Below are positions 1 through 7,846 of a stretch of 64,000 nt of DNA, in pieces. How positions within the stretch are numbered: position 1 is the first letter of the stretch; each line of letters opens with the position of its first letter. This stretch comes from an uncultured Lachnospiraceae bacterium. Lineage in GTDB: Bacteria; Bacillota; Clostridia; Lachnospirales; Lachnospiraceae. The position numbers were made by a program, and so were the translations under genes. The stretch is from positions 87,217 through 151,216 of the forward strand of contig CAKNHF010000003.1 in assembly GCA_930972465.1 (NCBI GenBank), in the 5' to 3' direction. A model generated the notes under the pieces. It did no database searches. It saw only the letters and a list, made by a program, of their open reading frames with translations, and was not told where the DNA came from.

Positions 1-483
1 AACATTGGCGGAAACTACACAGGGAACTTCTCAGATGAAGCGACCGGAAAGGTAATCGGAGAATCCCTGATCAAAGAGGGATGCGATATTATCTTTGTTG
101 CGGCAGGCGCATCAGGAAACGGTGTGTTTACAGCGGCGAAAGAGGCCGGCGATGTGAAAGTCATCGGATGTGACGTAGATCAGTATGATGACGGAGCAAA
201 CGGAGATTCCAATATTATCCTGACATCTGTTCTGAAATGCATGAGCATTAATGTTGAGAGACAGCTTAATGCAATCGCGGACGGATCCTTCGAGGGACAG
301 AACATAACTCTGATGGCCGACACAGACTCTACCGGATATGTTAAGGAAGAGGGAAGACAGCAGCTGTCAGATGATACGATCAAGGCAATCGACGAAGCGT
401 TTGAGCTTGTGAAAGACGGAACCATTGTTCCTCCTTCAAGCGACAGCGACAGTACACCGGAGGACTTTCCAGGACTGGAGTAA
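1..483 (+). CDS. BMP family nucleoside ABC transporter substrate-binding protein, C-terminal part
   Basis: The reading frame is open from the first base and stops at 481-483, so this is the last 160 residues of a longer protein whose start lies outside the window. The visible part has the BMP/PnrA-type pattern: NIGGNYTGNFSD, a hydrophobic strand DIIFVAAGASGNGVF, then VIGCDVDQYDDG, which in this family lines the ligand cleft. The family comprises lipoproteins that bind purine nucleosides and deliver them to an ABC importer. The next three genes encode a matching ATPase and two permeases, so the ligand is probably a nucleoside; that is inference from family and context. The tail is rich in Ser, Asp and Pro. 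A hairpin lies between this gene and the ATPase gene. Confidence 0.9.
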   Translation, partial: NIGGNYTGNFSDEATGKVIGESLIKEGCDIIFVAAGASGNGVFTAAKEAGDVKVIGCDVDQYDDGANGDSNIILTSVLKCMSINVERQLNAIADGSFEGQNITLMADTDSTGYVKEEGRQQLSDDTIKAIDEAFELVKDGTIVPPSSDSDSTPEDFPGLE

Positions 484-502
484 TAAACATCAGGTAATGC
501 AG

Positions 503-540
503 AATGGACAGTTCACTTAACAGGTGACACTGTCCATTTT
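503..540 (+). terminator. Stem-loop between binding protein and ATPase genes
   Basis: A perfect 10-bp stem (AATGGACAGT at 503-512, ACTGTCCATT at 529-538) follows the binding protein stop by 19 bases and is followed by a short T-rich run. It could act as a partial terminator or as a 3' mRNA stabiliser, giving more binding protein than transporter. The T-run is short, so full termination is doubtful. Confidence 0.6.
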
Positions 541-589
541 CACTTTACTGCAAACCCGTCGGAATGAATGAAGAGAACAGGAGCTGCCA

Positions 590-2128
590 ATGTCAGAAGA
601 ATATATTATTGAGATGAGACATATTACGAAAAGATTTCCGGGCATTGTGGCAAACGATGACGTGAGCATACAGATCAGAAAGGGCGAAATTTACGCTCTT
701 CTCGGCGAAAACGGAGCGGGAAAGTCCACTCTGATGAGCATGCTTTTCGGAATGTACGAGCCTGACGAGGGGGAGATCTACGTAAAAGGGAAAAAGGTGC
801 ATATCACTTCCCCCAACTATGCGACAAAACTGAATATCGGAATGGTACATCAGCATTTTAAGCTGGTATCCAACTATACGATCGCAGAGAATATCATCAT
901 GGGAATGGAACCGGTGAAAAAAGTGCTGGGCCTGTTCCCCACGGTTGATATAAAGAAGGCAAACGAAGATATAAGAAAGCTTTCAGAGGAATATGGACTG
1001 GAAGTGGATCCGACTCAGGTGATCGAGAAGGTGAATGTCTCGATCCGGCAGAGAGTGGAGATCCTGAAGATGCTGTATCGTGAGGCGGAGATTCTGATCT
1101 TTGATGAGCCTACAGCTGTGCTGACTCCTCAGGAGATTGAATTCCTGCTGCAGATTATCCGCAACCTCAGGGACAGCGGGAAGACGATTATTCTGATTAC
1201 ACATAAGCTGGAGGAGATCAAACAGGTTGCGGACCGCTGCGCGATCCTGAACAGAGGAAAGATCGTGGATGTCCTGAACGTGGCGGAGACTTCTACAAAG
1301 ACCATGGCGAACCTGATGGTGGGAAGAGAAGTCTCTTTTACTGTGGATAAACCTCCGGCCAGATTCGGTGAGACGGTACTGGATGTACAGAATATGACCG
1401 TGCGCAATCAGGATAACTTTGATGTGGTAAAGAATGTTTCTTTCCAGGTGCACAGAGGAGAGATCTTTGCCATAGCAGGTGTGTCGGGAAACGGACAGAT
1501 CGAGCTGGCGGACGCCATTGCCGGGCTGATGGAAGTGGCCTCCGGCAGAGTGATGCTAAACGGCGAAGACATCACGCACATGCCGATCCGCAGGAGAACG
1601 GAGAAGGGAATATCCTATATTCCCGAGGACAGACAGGAGTTCGGACTTGAACTTGATTTTACCCTGCGGGACAACCTGGCTCTTAAATCCTATTATAAAG
1701 AGCCTTTTTCGGGCAGAGGCGGGGTGCTGAGACCGGATGAGTTTGAAAAATACGGACAGAAACTGATCGAGGAATATGATATCCGCAGCGGACAGGGAAC
1801 GATGACCCAGGTGCGGTCAATGAGCGGCGGAAATCAGCAGAAGGCGATTGTGGGAAGAGAGATTGAACTTCAGTCCGACCTGATGATTTTTGTACAGCCG
1901 ACCAGAGGCCTGGATATCGGCGCTATTGAAAATATTCATAAGCAGATCATTGCGGAGCGAAACAAAGGAAAAGCCATCCTTCTGATTTCTCTGGAACTGG
2001 ATGAAATCATGAACTGCGCAGATACGATCGGTGTTATCTATAACGGAGCTATTGACAAGATCGCCCCGGCTGAGACTCTTACGATGAATCAGGTGGGAGA
2101 ATTCATGATGGGGGTGAAAAGTAAATGA
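590..2128 (+). CDS. Nucleoside ABC transporter ATP-binding protein (two fused NBDs)
   Basis: The 512-residue cytoplasmic ATPase powers the importer formed with the next two permeases; relatives are B. subtilis NupO/YufO and RnsB. The N-terminal nucleotide-binding domain is complete: Walker A GENGAGKST near residue 39, and Walker B ILIFDEPTAVLTPQE near residue 166. The second domain has SGGNQQK and a D-loop (QPTRGLDIGAIE), but its P-loop region reads GVSGNGQIEL without GK(S/T), and its Walker B ends FVQ instead of DE. Such asymmetry is usual in sugar and nucleoside ATPases of this type. An AGGAG site at 579-583 supports the ATG at 590. The gene overlaps the next permease by 4 bases, so translation is probably coupled. 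Confidence 0.93.
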   Translation: MSEEYIIEMRHITKRFPGIVANDDVSIQIRKGEIYALLGENGAGKSTLMSMLFGMYEPDEGEIYVKGKKVHITSPNYATKLNIGMVHQHFKLVSNYTIAENIIMGMEPVKKVLGLFPTVDIKKANEDIRKLSEEYGLEVDPTQVIEKVNVSIRQRVEILKMLYREAEILIFDEPTAVLTPQEIEFLLQIIRNLRDSGKTIILITHKLEEIKQVADRCAILNRGKIVDVLNVAETSTKTMANLMVGREVSFTVDKPPARFGETVLDVQNMTVRNQDNFDVVKNVSFQVHRGEIFAIAGVSGNGQIELADAIAGLMEVASGRVMLNGEDITHMPIRRRTEKGISYIPEDRQEFGLELDFTLRDNLALKSYYKEPFSGRGGVLRPDEFEKYGQKLIEEYDIRSGQGTMTQVRSMSGGNQQKAIVGREIELQSDLMIFVQPTRGLDIGAIENIHKQIIAERNKGKAILLISLELDEIMNCADTIGVIYNGAIDKIAPAETLTMNQVGEFMMGVKSK

Positions 2129-3267
2129 AAAAAATTTGTGTTAAGCTTCTCGGAAATGACAGGACACAGTTTATCGCGATCCCGATATTTTCAATTCTCC
2201 TGAGTCTTATTGTAGGAATGATTATCATCGCCGGGCTTGGCAAATATCCGCTTACTGCCTACATGAATCTGCTGCAGGGAAGCGGCCTTATGCCGAAGCC
2301 GGCATACTCGGCATATCAGGGAATGCTGACTGATTTTATGAGTTTTCTGAACATGCTGACGCCTATGATGTTTGCGGCTTTGTCTGTGGCAGTGGCACAG
2401 AAGGCAGGACTGTTCAACATCGGTGTGTCCGGACAGATGCTGGCTGCGGGCTTCGTCGCGACTGTCACGGTAGGATATTCGGAAATGACGGCTGTGATCG
2501 CAAAACCGCTTGTCATACTGATCGGAATCGTGGTGGGAATGCTGGTGGGAGCACTGGTCGGCTTCCTCAAATACAGGTTCAATATCAACGAAGTTGTTTC
2601 GACGATCATGATCAATTATATCGTACAGTATCTGACCAGTTTCTTTATCAATACCAGGTATATTGATGAGATATCCAGGCAGTCCAGGGCAGTAAGCAGG
2701 GCCTCCAGACTGACCCTGATGCAGGTTACGGTCGGGGAGCTGAAGGTGGACATTCCGCTCTGTATTATCCTTGCAGTGATCATTGCGGTACTTATGAAAT
2801 TCCTTCTGGACCGGACAAGCCTCGGATTTGAGATCAAGGCGGTGGGATCGAACCGCAATGCGGCGAGATATGCGGGTATCAGCGTGGGAAAGACCATGGT
2901 GGTTTCGATGATGATTTCAGGCGCGCTGGCCGGGCTGGCCGGAGTCACCTATTATATGGGATACCTGGAGTCCATTCAGCCGAAAGTACTCACGGACACC
3001 GGTTTTGATGCCATTGCAGTGGCGCTCCTCGGAAACAATAATCCGATCGGCGTTATTTTCTCATCCTTCCTTATCACCGGAGTGACGAAAGGAAGCAGTT
3101 ACATGAGCGCGGCATCGGGAATAGAGACAGAGATCGCTTCCGTTATCACAGGACTGATTCTTCTGTTCAGCGCATGCAGTGCATTTATCAGATATGAGGT
3201 GAAGAAGTGGAAGACGGAGCTGGAAGAAGCAGAAAGGAGGAACGCAGATGTCAAGAATAATCATTGA
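2125..3267 (+). CDS. Nucleoside ABC transporter permease 1 (BPD_transp_2 family)
   Basis: A 380-residue integral membrane protein, related to NupP/YufP, forming one half of the importer channel. It has an N-terminal membrane segment, then repeated hydrophobic segments. The family signature is visible around residues 85-105 (AVAQKAGLFNIGVSGQM), and a cytoplasmic loop (GFEIKAVGSNRNAARYAGISVGK, near residue 235) corresponds to the coupling helix that touches the ATPase. The C-terminus is charged and cytoplasmic. The ATG overlaps the ATPase stop (ATGA at 2125-2128), and the end overlaps the second permease gene by 20 bases, so all three form one operon. Confidence 0.92.
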   Translation: MKKICVKLLGNDRTQFIAIPIFSILLSLIVGMIIIAGLGKYPLTAYMNLLQGSGLMPKPAYSAYQGMLTDFMSFLNMLTPMMFAALSVAVAQKAGLFNIGVSGQMLAAGFVATVTVGYSEMTAVIAKPLVILIGIVVGMLVGALVGFLKYRFNINEVVSTIMINYIVQYLTSFFINTRYIDEISRQSRAVSRASRLTLMQVTVGELKVDIPLCIILAVIIAVLMKFLLDRTSLGFEIKAVGSNRNAARYAGISVGKTMVVSMMISGALAGLAGVTYYMGYLESIQPKVLTDTGFDAIAVALLGNNNPIGVIFSSFLITGVTKGSSYMSAASGIETEIASVITGLILLFSACSAFIRYEVKKWKTELEEAERRNADVKNNH

Positions 3268-4207
3268 TGGTCTTTCATTTGCACTGCCGCTGTTTATCAT
3301 GGCGATCGGCGGAATCTACAGCGAGCGGAGCGGCGTTACCAATCTTGCCATCGAGGGACTCCAGGGATTCGGAGCTTTTGTCGGAGCGCTCTTTGTCGTG
3401 CTGACATCGGGCACTCAGGGAACGGATTCGCAGGTGATCTTCTATTTTGCGTTTCTGTTTGCAATGATCGGCGGAATGGTTTATTCTCTGCTTCATGCAC
3501 TCCTGTGCGTGAAGTTTAAGGCAAATCAGGTCATCAGCGGTGTGGTCATCAATATCCTTGCCATGGCGCTGACAGCTTTCCTGACAAAACAGGTCAATAA
3601 GAGCGTGTTCAACCAGCCTTCCGATAAATTTCAGCTCGGCGTATCGTCCAGGTTCACGGTCCCGGTGCTTTCCGATATTCCGGTTGTCGGGGCAGTGTTT
3701 ACGAATGTATACCCCTTTGAGGTGATCATTATCGTAGTTGCGGTGATCGCATGGTTCGTCCTGTACAGGAGCAGATACGGTCTCCATTTAAGAGCGTGCG
3801 GCGACAACCCGCATGCCGTTGATGCAGCCGGAAGAAATGTAGGAAAGATCCGTACTGTGGCGATCATGGTGTCAGGGGCCCTGTCCGGTATCGGAGGAAT
3901 GTGCTTCGCATATTCTATTTCAGCACAGTTTTCGGAAAGCATCTACGTGGGCTACGGATATCTTGCCATTGCGGCAATGATTTTCGGAAACTGGAAGATA
4001 CTTCCCACACTGGGGGCATGTCTGCTGTTCGGATTCGCACGGTCGGCAGGGTATCAGATCGTACAGGTGCTGGAGAAGCCCAGCAGCTATTCAGATCTGG
4101 TCATGACACTTCCCTATATTCTGACTCTGCTGCTTCTGATCTTCTTCTCGAAGTATAACAGAGCGCCGAAAGCGCTGGGCGAGATTTACGATAAAGGAAA
4201 GAGATAG
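3248..4207 (+). CDS. Nucleoside ABC transporter permease 2 (BPD_transp_2 family)
   Basis: A 319-residue membrane protein, related to NupQ/YufQ, completing the heterodimeric channel. The family motif is near the N-terminus (GGIYSERSGVTNLAIEGLQGFGAF, residues 18-41), and the coupling loop (YGLHLRACGDNPHAVDAAGRNVGK) is near residue 180. The start is supported by AGGAGG at 3236-3241. It is the last gene of the operon; a strong hairpin follows 32 bases after the stop. Confidence 0.92.
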   Translation: MSRIIIDGLSFALPLFIMAIGGIYSERSGVTNLAIEGLQGFGAFVGALFVVLTSGTQGTDSQVIFYFAFLFAMIGGMVYSLLHALLCVKFKANQVISGVVINILAMALTAFLTKQVNKSVFNQPSDKFQLGVSSRFTVPVLSDIPVVGAVFTNVYPFEVIIIVVAVIAWFVLYRSRYGLHLRACGDNPHAVDAAGRNVGKIRTVAIMVSGALSGIGGMCFAYSISAQFSESIYVGYGYLAIAAMIFGNWKILPTLGACLLFGFARSAGYQIVQVLEKPSSYSDLVMTLPYILTLLLLIFFSKYNRAPKALGEIYDKGKR

Positions 4208-4239
4208 GATCGTCGGATCCGGTATCATGTTACAAATGG

Positions 4240-4285
4240 CAAAACCGGCCGTCATGGATGGGATTCTCCATGACGGCCGGTTTTG
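4240..4285. terminator. Bidirectional rho-independent terminator
   Basis: A perfect 19-bp stem (4240-4258 with 4267-4285) around an 8-base loop, with AAAA on the left and TTTT on the right of the GC-rich core. It sits between the importer operon (+) and the convergent alarmone synthetase gene (-) and has the right form to end both transcripts. Confidence 0.9.
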
Positions 4286-4302
4286 TCTCTGACCGGGGGA
4301 TT

Positions 4303-4908
4303 TCAGGCGGAAGTCTCGTTGTTCTCACTGTACACCTCGAAGGATTTCTCCATCTTTTCCAGTATCTCCGAATACTGCCGGAACGCGCTCCGCATCTCCA
4401 TCTCGTTAAAAGGCTGCGCCTTGTAGCAGATCCGGTGTTCCATTGCTGCCCAGAGATCCATGGAGATTGTGCGGAACTGGATCTCCACGGGATAATATTC
4501 CATACTGTTCATATAATAAGTGGGTACACCGACGATAACATGATAGCTCCGGTATCCGTTGGGCTTCGGGGTACTTATGTAGTCCTTCTCCCGGATAAGG
4601 ATAAGGTCAGACTGTTTTTTCAGTGAGCCGACCAGGTGCCGGATATCCTGTTCGAAGAAGCAGACTACCCGTACGCCCGCGATATCCTTGAGCAGTGCTT
4701 TGGCGTCCTGTACGCTGCCGGAAGAGCCTTTCCTCCGGAGTTTGTTTTCAATGCTTTCTTTTTCTTTGATCCGGTTCGTGATGCTGTGGATGGGTTTGAA
4801 ATCCTCTTTTTCGTACGTGTCATGGTCCATGATCTTCAGCCGTGTGAGAATCAGGTTCATGGCGTCCGTATATGGCTTGATCAGTTCATAATATTCCTCA
4901 AGTGTCAT
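4303..4908 (-). CDS. Small alarmone synthetase (RelA/SpoT synthetase domain only)
   Basis: A 201-residue protein made of a single (p)ppGpp synthetase domain and lacking the HD hydrolase, TGS and ACT domains of long Rel proteins; this fits RelQ/RelP-type small alarmone synthetases. Recognisable elements are the RIKEKESIENKLRRKG basic stretch (residues 46-61), the DIAGVRVVCFFEQDI core (about 74-88), the substrate G-loop KPNGYRSYHVIVG (about 114-126) and VEIQFRTISMDLWAAMEH with catalytic Glu and Gln (about 140-157). It transfers pyrophosphate from ATP to GDP or GTP to make the starvation signal. It stands alone on the minus strand; an AGGGAG site lies ahead of its ATG. RelQ and RelP types cannot be separated by eye. 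Confidence 0.88.
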   Translation of the reverse strand: MTLEEYYELIKPYTDAMNLILTRLKIMDHDTYEKEDFKPIHSITNRIKEKESIENKLRRKGSSGSVQDAKALLKDIAGVRVVCFFEQDIRHLVGSLKKQSDLILIREKDYISTPKPNGYRSYHVIVGVPTYYMNSMEYYPVEIQFRTISMDLWAAMEHRICYKAQPFNEMEMRSAFRQYSEILEKMEKSFEVYSENNETSA

Positions 4909-5006
4909 TTGTTATCATACTCCCTTCAGCGTTCATGGAAAAGTTTAGGCCGGGAATGTGAAGATTCGGTGCAGAGAATCTTATTTTTTTATAAAGAATA
5001 CCGGGA

Positions 5007-5035
5007 TTGCTTTCGGACGGACAGTGCTCTATACT
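5007..5035 (+). promoter_or_regulatory. Sigma-A promoter of the Crp/Fnr regulator
   Basis: TTGCTT at 5007-5012 and TATACT at 5030-5035 are separated by exactly 17 bases. The expected start of transcription is about 67 bases before the regulator's ATG at 5109. Confidence 0.7.
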
Positions 5036-5108
5036 GGAGATATGCAGCCTGCGGATTCACAGCTGTTTGACAGGATCCGGGGAGGCTGAAGAGAAAGGCG
5101 GCAGCAAA

Positions 5109-5774
5109 ATGAGTACAATAAATGAATTGTTTGAGCAGTCGTTTCCATTCTGGGGCAGCCTGGCAGAAGAAGAGCAGGCTGAGATGATCCTGGGAACGAC
5201 AAAAAATGTGTGTAAGAAAAAGACCAGACTTCATTTCGGCGGAGGGGGATGTGCGGGCGTCCAGATCATCGAAAAGGGCAGAGCCCGGATTTTTATCACA
5301 TCCCCGAACGGAGGAGATATCACACTGTTCCGTCTGATAGACGGAGATGTGAGCATCCTGAGCGCCGCATGTATGTTAAATGGAATGGATGTGGAACTTG
5401 ACATGGAGATGGAGACGGACTGCACGGTATATACTGTACCGAAGAGATTATATAAGAAACTGTACGATGAAAACGGTTCAGTCAAGGACTATACGATGGA
5501 AATGGTTTCGGAAAAGTTTTCGGACATCATGTGGCTTTTTAATCAGTTTGTATTTTCCAATGTGGCATCCCGCCTTGCAGGGACCCTGCTTGAACACAGG
5601 GCAATGGAAGGAAGCGATATCCTGCATGTAACGCATGAGACCCTGGCCAGAGATGCGGGAACGGCCAGAGAGGTTGTGACAAGGCTCCTGAAGCAGTTTC
5701 AGGCCGATGGAATGGTCAGTCTGACGAGAGGAAAGGTTGAGATTCTGGATGTCAGGAAGCTGGGGAAAGTCTGA
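5109..5774 (+). CDS. Crp/Fnr family transcriptional regulator
   Basis: The ATG at 5109 gives 221 residues, the normal length of the family; an upstream in-frame ATG at 5007 lies inside the promoter and is unlikely. Residues about 25-130 form the cyclic-nucleotide-binding-type beta-barrel (GGGGCAGVQIIEKGRARIFI, FRLIDGDVSIL), then a dimer helix, then a winged helix (about 160-215: THETLARDAGTAREVVTRLLKQF, with the recognition helix at TAREVVTRL). There is no N-terminal four-Cys FNR cluster, so the signal is unknown; a lone Cys pair near the barrel (CC of the VNGM segment is absent, one Cys at CAGV, another at AACML) could sense redox state. The adjacent thioredoxin gene has a Crp-like site at its promoter, which suggests direct control. 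Confidence 0.88.
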   Translation: MSTINELFEQSFPFWGSLAEEEQAEMILGTTKNVCKKKTRLHFGGGGCAGVQIIEKGRARIFITSPNGGDITLFRLIDGDVSILSAACMLNGMDVELDMEMETDCTVYTVPKRLYKKLYDENGSVKDYTMEMVSEKFSDIMWLFNQFVFSNVASRLAGTLLEHRAMEGSDILHVTHETLARDAGTAREVVTRLLKQFQADGMVSLTRGKVEILDVRKLGKV

Positions 5775-5781
5775 GAATATT

Positions 5782-5821
5782 GTGATTTTGTCACGGAAAA
5801 AGCCCGGCATTGTGGTATACT
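5782..5821 (+). promoter_or_regulatory. Crp/Fnr-type operator and promoter of thioredoxin
   Basis: The palindrome GTGA-N5-TCAC occupies 5782-5794. A TATACT -10 element lies at 5816-5821. No -35 hexamer is found at 16-18 bases. The predicted transcription start is near 5828, which puts the palindrome centre about 40 bases upstream: the spacing of a class II activator site. Confidence 0.6.
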
Positions 5822-5896
5822 AAGTACATCGAAAGCAACGGAACAGATGTCAGCTTTCGAAAGGAAGAAAAGAGTCTTGAAAAGGAGGATATAAAT

Positions 5897-6205
5897 ATGG
5901 CAGTAATCAAATTGACAAAAGATAATTTTGACCAGGAGGTAATGCAGTCCGATAAGCCGGTTCTTGTTGATTTCTATGCAGACTGGTGCGGACCATGCAA
6001 GATGATGAGTCCTGTGGTGGAAGAGATTGCCGGCGAAGAAGAAGGAATTAAGGTGTGCAAGATCAATATCGATGAGCAGATTGAGCTGGCCCAGCGGTTC
6101 GGCGTGATGAGCATTCCTACATTCATCGCGGTGAAAGGCGGGGAAATCGCAGGAAAGCAGATCGGTGCTGTGCCGAAAAGCACACTGCTTGGCCTGGTGA
6201 AATAA
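5897..6205 (+). CDS. trxA: Thioredoxin
   Basis: A 102-residue thioredoxin. The redox site WCGPC is at about residues 29-33, the cis-proline loop SIPTF at about 75, and the fold ends in a helix (KSTLLGLVK). It reduces disulfides in cytoplasmic proteins and is itself recharged by thioredoxin reductase. The start at 5897 is chosen because AAAGGAGG lies at 5881-5888 and the protein then has the exact family length; a longer frame reaches back to 5810 but is not supported by a ribosome site. Its promoter carries a palindrome suited to the Crp/Fnr protein encoded just upstream. Confidence 0.95.
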   Translation: MAVIKLTKDNFDQEVMQSDKPVLVDFYADWCGPCKMMSPVVEEIAGEEEGIKVCKINIDEQIELAQRFGVMSIPTFIAVKGGEIAGKQIGAVPKSTLLGLVK

Positions 6206-6227
6206 TTAACAGCTGCAAATTCCCGGC

Positions 6228-6256
6228 TTGTTTTCCTTAATCTGCTGTTATAAAAT
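6228..6256 (+). promoter_or_regulatory. Probable promoter of the AraC regulator
   Basis: TTGTTT at 6228-6233 and TAAAAT at 6251-6256 with a 17-base spacer. A 7-bp inverted repeat (TAACAGC at 6207-6213, GCTGTTA at 6244-6250) touches the -10 region and could be an operator. A further 8-bp hairpin (6283-6301) sits in the untranslated leader and lacks a T-run. Confidence 0.5.
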
Positions 6257-6320
6257 GGTAGATAAAATATGTGGTTAAACAGCAGCCCGCACCGCGGGCT
6301 GAAAAGGCGGGAACAGGATT

Positions 6321-7535
6321 ATGACAGATTCATATTTTTTCACACAAATGGTGAACATTATGTGTGCGCCTCTGTATGTTTATGATACAGAGGCGCATCT
6401 GGATGAGAAGATCGGCGGCGGAGAAGAAGCGTGGTGGGTCAAGCTGGGATATGACAGTGATACGGCTTTCGGAATCCTTACGGAGAAAAAAGAATATCCG
6501 GTTATATGTGCCGGCGAAAATGGATATGCAGCTGTGGTCATATATGATGGGAAGGAAGCAAGAACAGTGGCTGCGGGGCCGGTGCTTCTCGGCCCGGCCG
6601 GCACGCAGAGCGCCGATGGGAGAAAGAACGGCGGCATGAAGAGACAGGAGCCGCAGATTACAGTATGTTCTCTCGGTACATTTGTTTCGGGCTGTCTCTT
6701 GCTGTACTGGAAGATCACAGGCAAAGAGATGTCGGCGGCAGAACTGTGGGAATGCAACCGGGAGAGTTATGAGAAGACACGGATGATACTGAAGAGGATC
6801 TCGGAGGATGTGTTCTACCGTCAGGAAAATTTCGGAAGGCATAACCCGTATCAACAGGAATTAAGAGAACTGGAGAGCATAAAGACGGGAGACAAAGAAG
6901 CGCTGCGCGACAGTATTTCGGAGACTTATGAAGGTTCCATCGGAATTCTTGCAAGAGAACCGCTGAGGCATTACAAAAATGTTGCGATCGGAAATATCAC
7001 GCTGGCTTCCAGGGCGGCTATTGCAGGAGGGCTGAGTGCGGAAAATTCTTTTTCCATGGCGGACAGTATGATCCAGCAGGTGGAGGAAATCAATAATATT
7101 CCGGAGGTGGAAGCGTTCAAGAGGGAATGCCAGTATCTGTATGCGGAAGCTGTGAAGGAGGAAAAGGAAGGCGGAGTAACGGAAGCAGAGAAGAATCCCC
7201 TCGTGGGAAAGGTGAAGGACTATATATTCAGTCACCTCCACGACAGGATAAAGGTCTCGGATATTGCGGAGAGCCTTCGGGTCAATCCGAATTATCTCTC
7301 TTCTGTGTTCAGCAGAAGTGAGAATATCACGATCAAGAAGTACATTCTTCAGGAGAAGATCCGGCGAAGTCAGAATCTGCTGAAATATTCCGATTACCGT
7401 ATTCAGGAGATAGGGTTTTATCTCGGGTTCAGTTCACAGAGTCATTTTACAAGAAGCTTTCAGGAGATGACGGGCATAAAACCAAATGAATATCGTAAAA
7501 TTTACGGTAACAGAGAAAAATGGAAACAAATATGA
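6321..7535 (+). CDS. AraC family transcriptional regulator
   Basis: A 404-residue regulator. The last 100 residues form the two-helix-turn-helix AraC DNA-binding domain: KVSDIAESLRVNPNYLSSVFSR (about 312-333) and the conserved IQEIGFYLGFSSQSHFTRSFQEMTGIKPNEYR stretch (about 365-396). The 290-residue N-terminal part has no membrane segment and no cupin motif that I recognise; it is probably a cytoplasmic ligand or partner-sensing domain. The gene sits directly upstream of the GH30 arabinogalactanase gene in the same direction, which suggests control of that locus. Its own transcript ends at a hairpin 10 bases after the stop. Confidence 0.9.
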   Translation: MTDSYFFTQMVNIMCAPLYVYDTEAHLDEKIGGGEEAWWVKLGYDSDTAFGILTEKKEYPVICAGENGYAAVVIYDGKEARTVAAGPVLLGPAGTQSADGRKNGGMKRQEPQITVCSLGTFVSGCLLLYWKITGKEMSAAELWECNRESYEKTRMILKRISEDVFYRQENFGRHNPYQQELRELESIKTGDKEALRDSISETYEGSIGILAREPLRHYKNVAIGNITLASRAAIAGGLSAENSFSMADSMIQQVEEINNIPEVEAFKRECQYLYAEAVKEEKEGGVTEAEKNPLVGKVKDYIFSHLHDRIKVSDIAESLRVNPNYLSSVFSRSENITIKKYILQEKIRRSQNLLKYSDYRIQEIGFYLGFSSQSHFTRSFQEMTGIKPNEYRKIYGNREKWKQI

Positions 7536-7544
7536 AAAACATAC

Positions 7545-7584
7545 AAAACGGCTGAGAAATATGATATATTTTGGCCGTTTTTTT
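7545..7584 (+). terminator. Terminator of the AraC gene
   Basis: AAAACGGC (7545-7552) pairs with GCCGTTTT (7574-7581); an inner AT-rich stem (AAATAT with ATATTT) extends it, and a run of seven T follows. Confidence 0.8.
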
Positions 7585-7608
7585 ATATATAATCATATAT
7601 TAGTACAG

Positions 7609-7656
7609 TTTTTTATTTTACGGTAGGTTTGAGAGGACTTCCGGTAAAATAAAAAA
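7609..7656. promoter_or_regulatory. Perfect 13-bp inverted repeat, possible operator
   Basis: TTTTTTATTTTAC at 7609-7621 is the exact reverse complement of GTAAAATAAAAAA at 7644-7656, with 22 bases between. Neither strand shows a terminator layout. It lies between the AraC gene and the structured RNA, so it is a candidate binding site for AraC or another regulator of the glycan-degradation genes. Confidence 0.5.
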
Positions 7657-7790
7657 GCCCTCCGGACAGGATACGAACGATGCAATAGGTGAATTTCACC
7701 GTATGCGATATTGCAGCAGTGCGTAAAGGGTTCATTCTCCTCGAGATTGAGGGGGAGGGTTTTGAAGTGGGCATCGCCCGCTTTATTATT
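7654..7790 (+). ncRNA. Structured RNA or leader element, class unknown
   Basis: The stretch folds by eye into nested helices: AAAGCCCTCC (7654-7663) pairs with GGAGGGTTTT (7754-7763, one G-U); inside it GAAC pairs with GTTC, TGCAATA with TATTGCA, and GGTG with CACC. Directly after, an 8-bp hairpin (7765-7772 with 7776-7783) is followed by TATTATT and looks like a terminator. The arrangement fits a small RNA or a terminator-controlled leader of the GH30 gene, whose ATG is 57 bases further on. I do not recognise a known riboswitch consensus. No clear -35/-10 pair lies ahead of it. This entry, the inverted repeat and the upstream terminator account for the 311-base gap. Confidence 0.5.
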
Positions 7791-7846
7791 CAGCCGAAAA
7801 CTTCCAACGGCTGTAATGTACAAGAAAGAAAAGGGAGGGAAGGAAG

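Noticed and set aside
5788-5821. TTGTCA at 5788-5793 as a -35 box for trxA
   Set aside because: The spacer to TATACT would be 22 bases, too long for sigma-A. The bases belong to the Crp-like palindrome.
6283-6301. Hairpin before the AraC gene as a terminator of trxA
   Set aside because: The stem is only 8 bp and no T-run follows; it lies after the probable AraC promoter.
7654-7790. Assignment of the structured RNA to 6S RNA or to a c-di-GMP riboswitch
   Set aside because: It is shorter than usual 6S RNA and lacks the long open bubble that I could identify; the conserved core bases of the c-di-GMP aptamers are absent. Left as class unknown.
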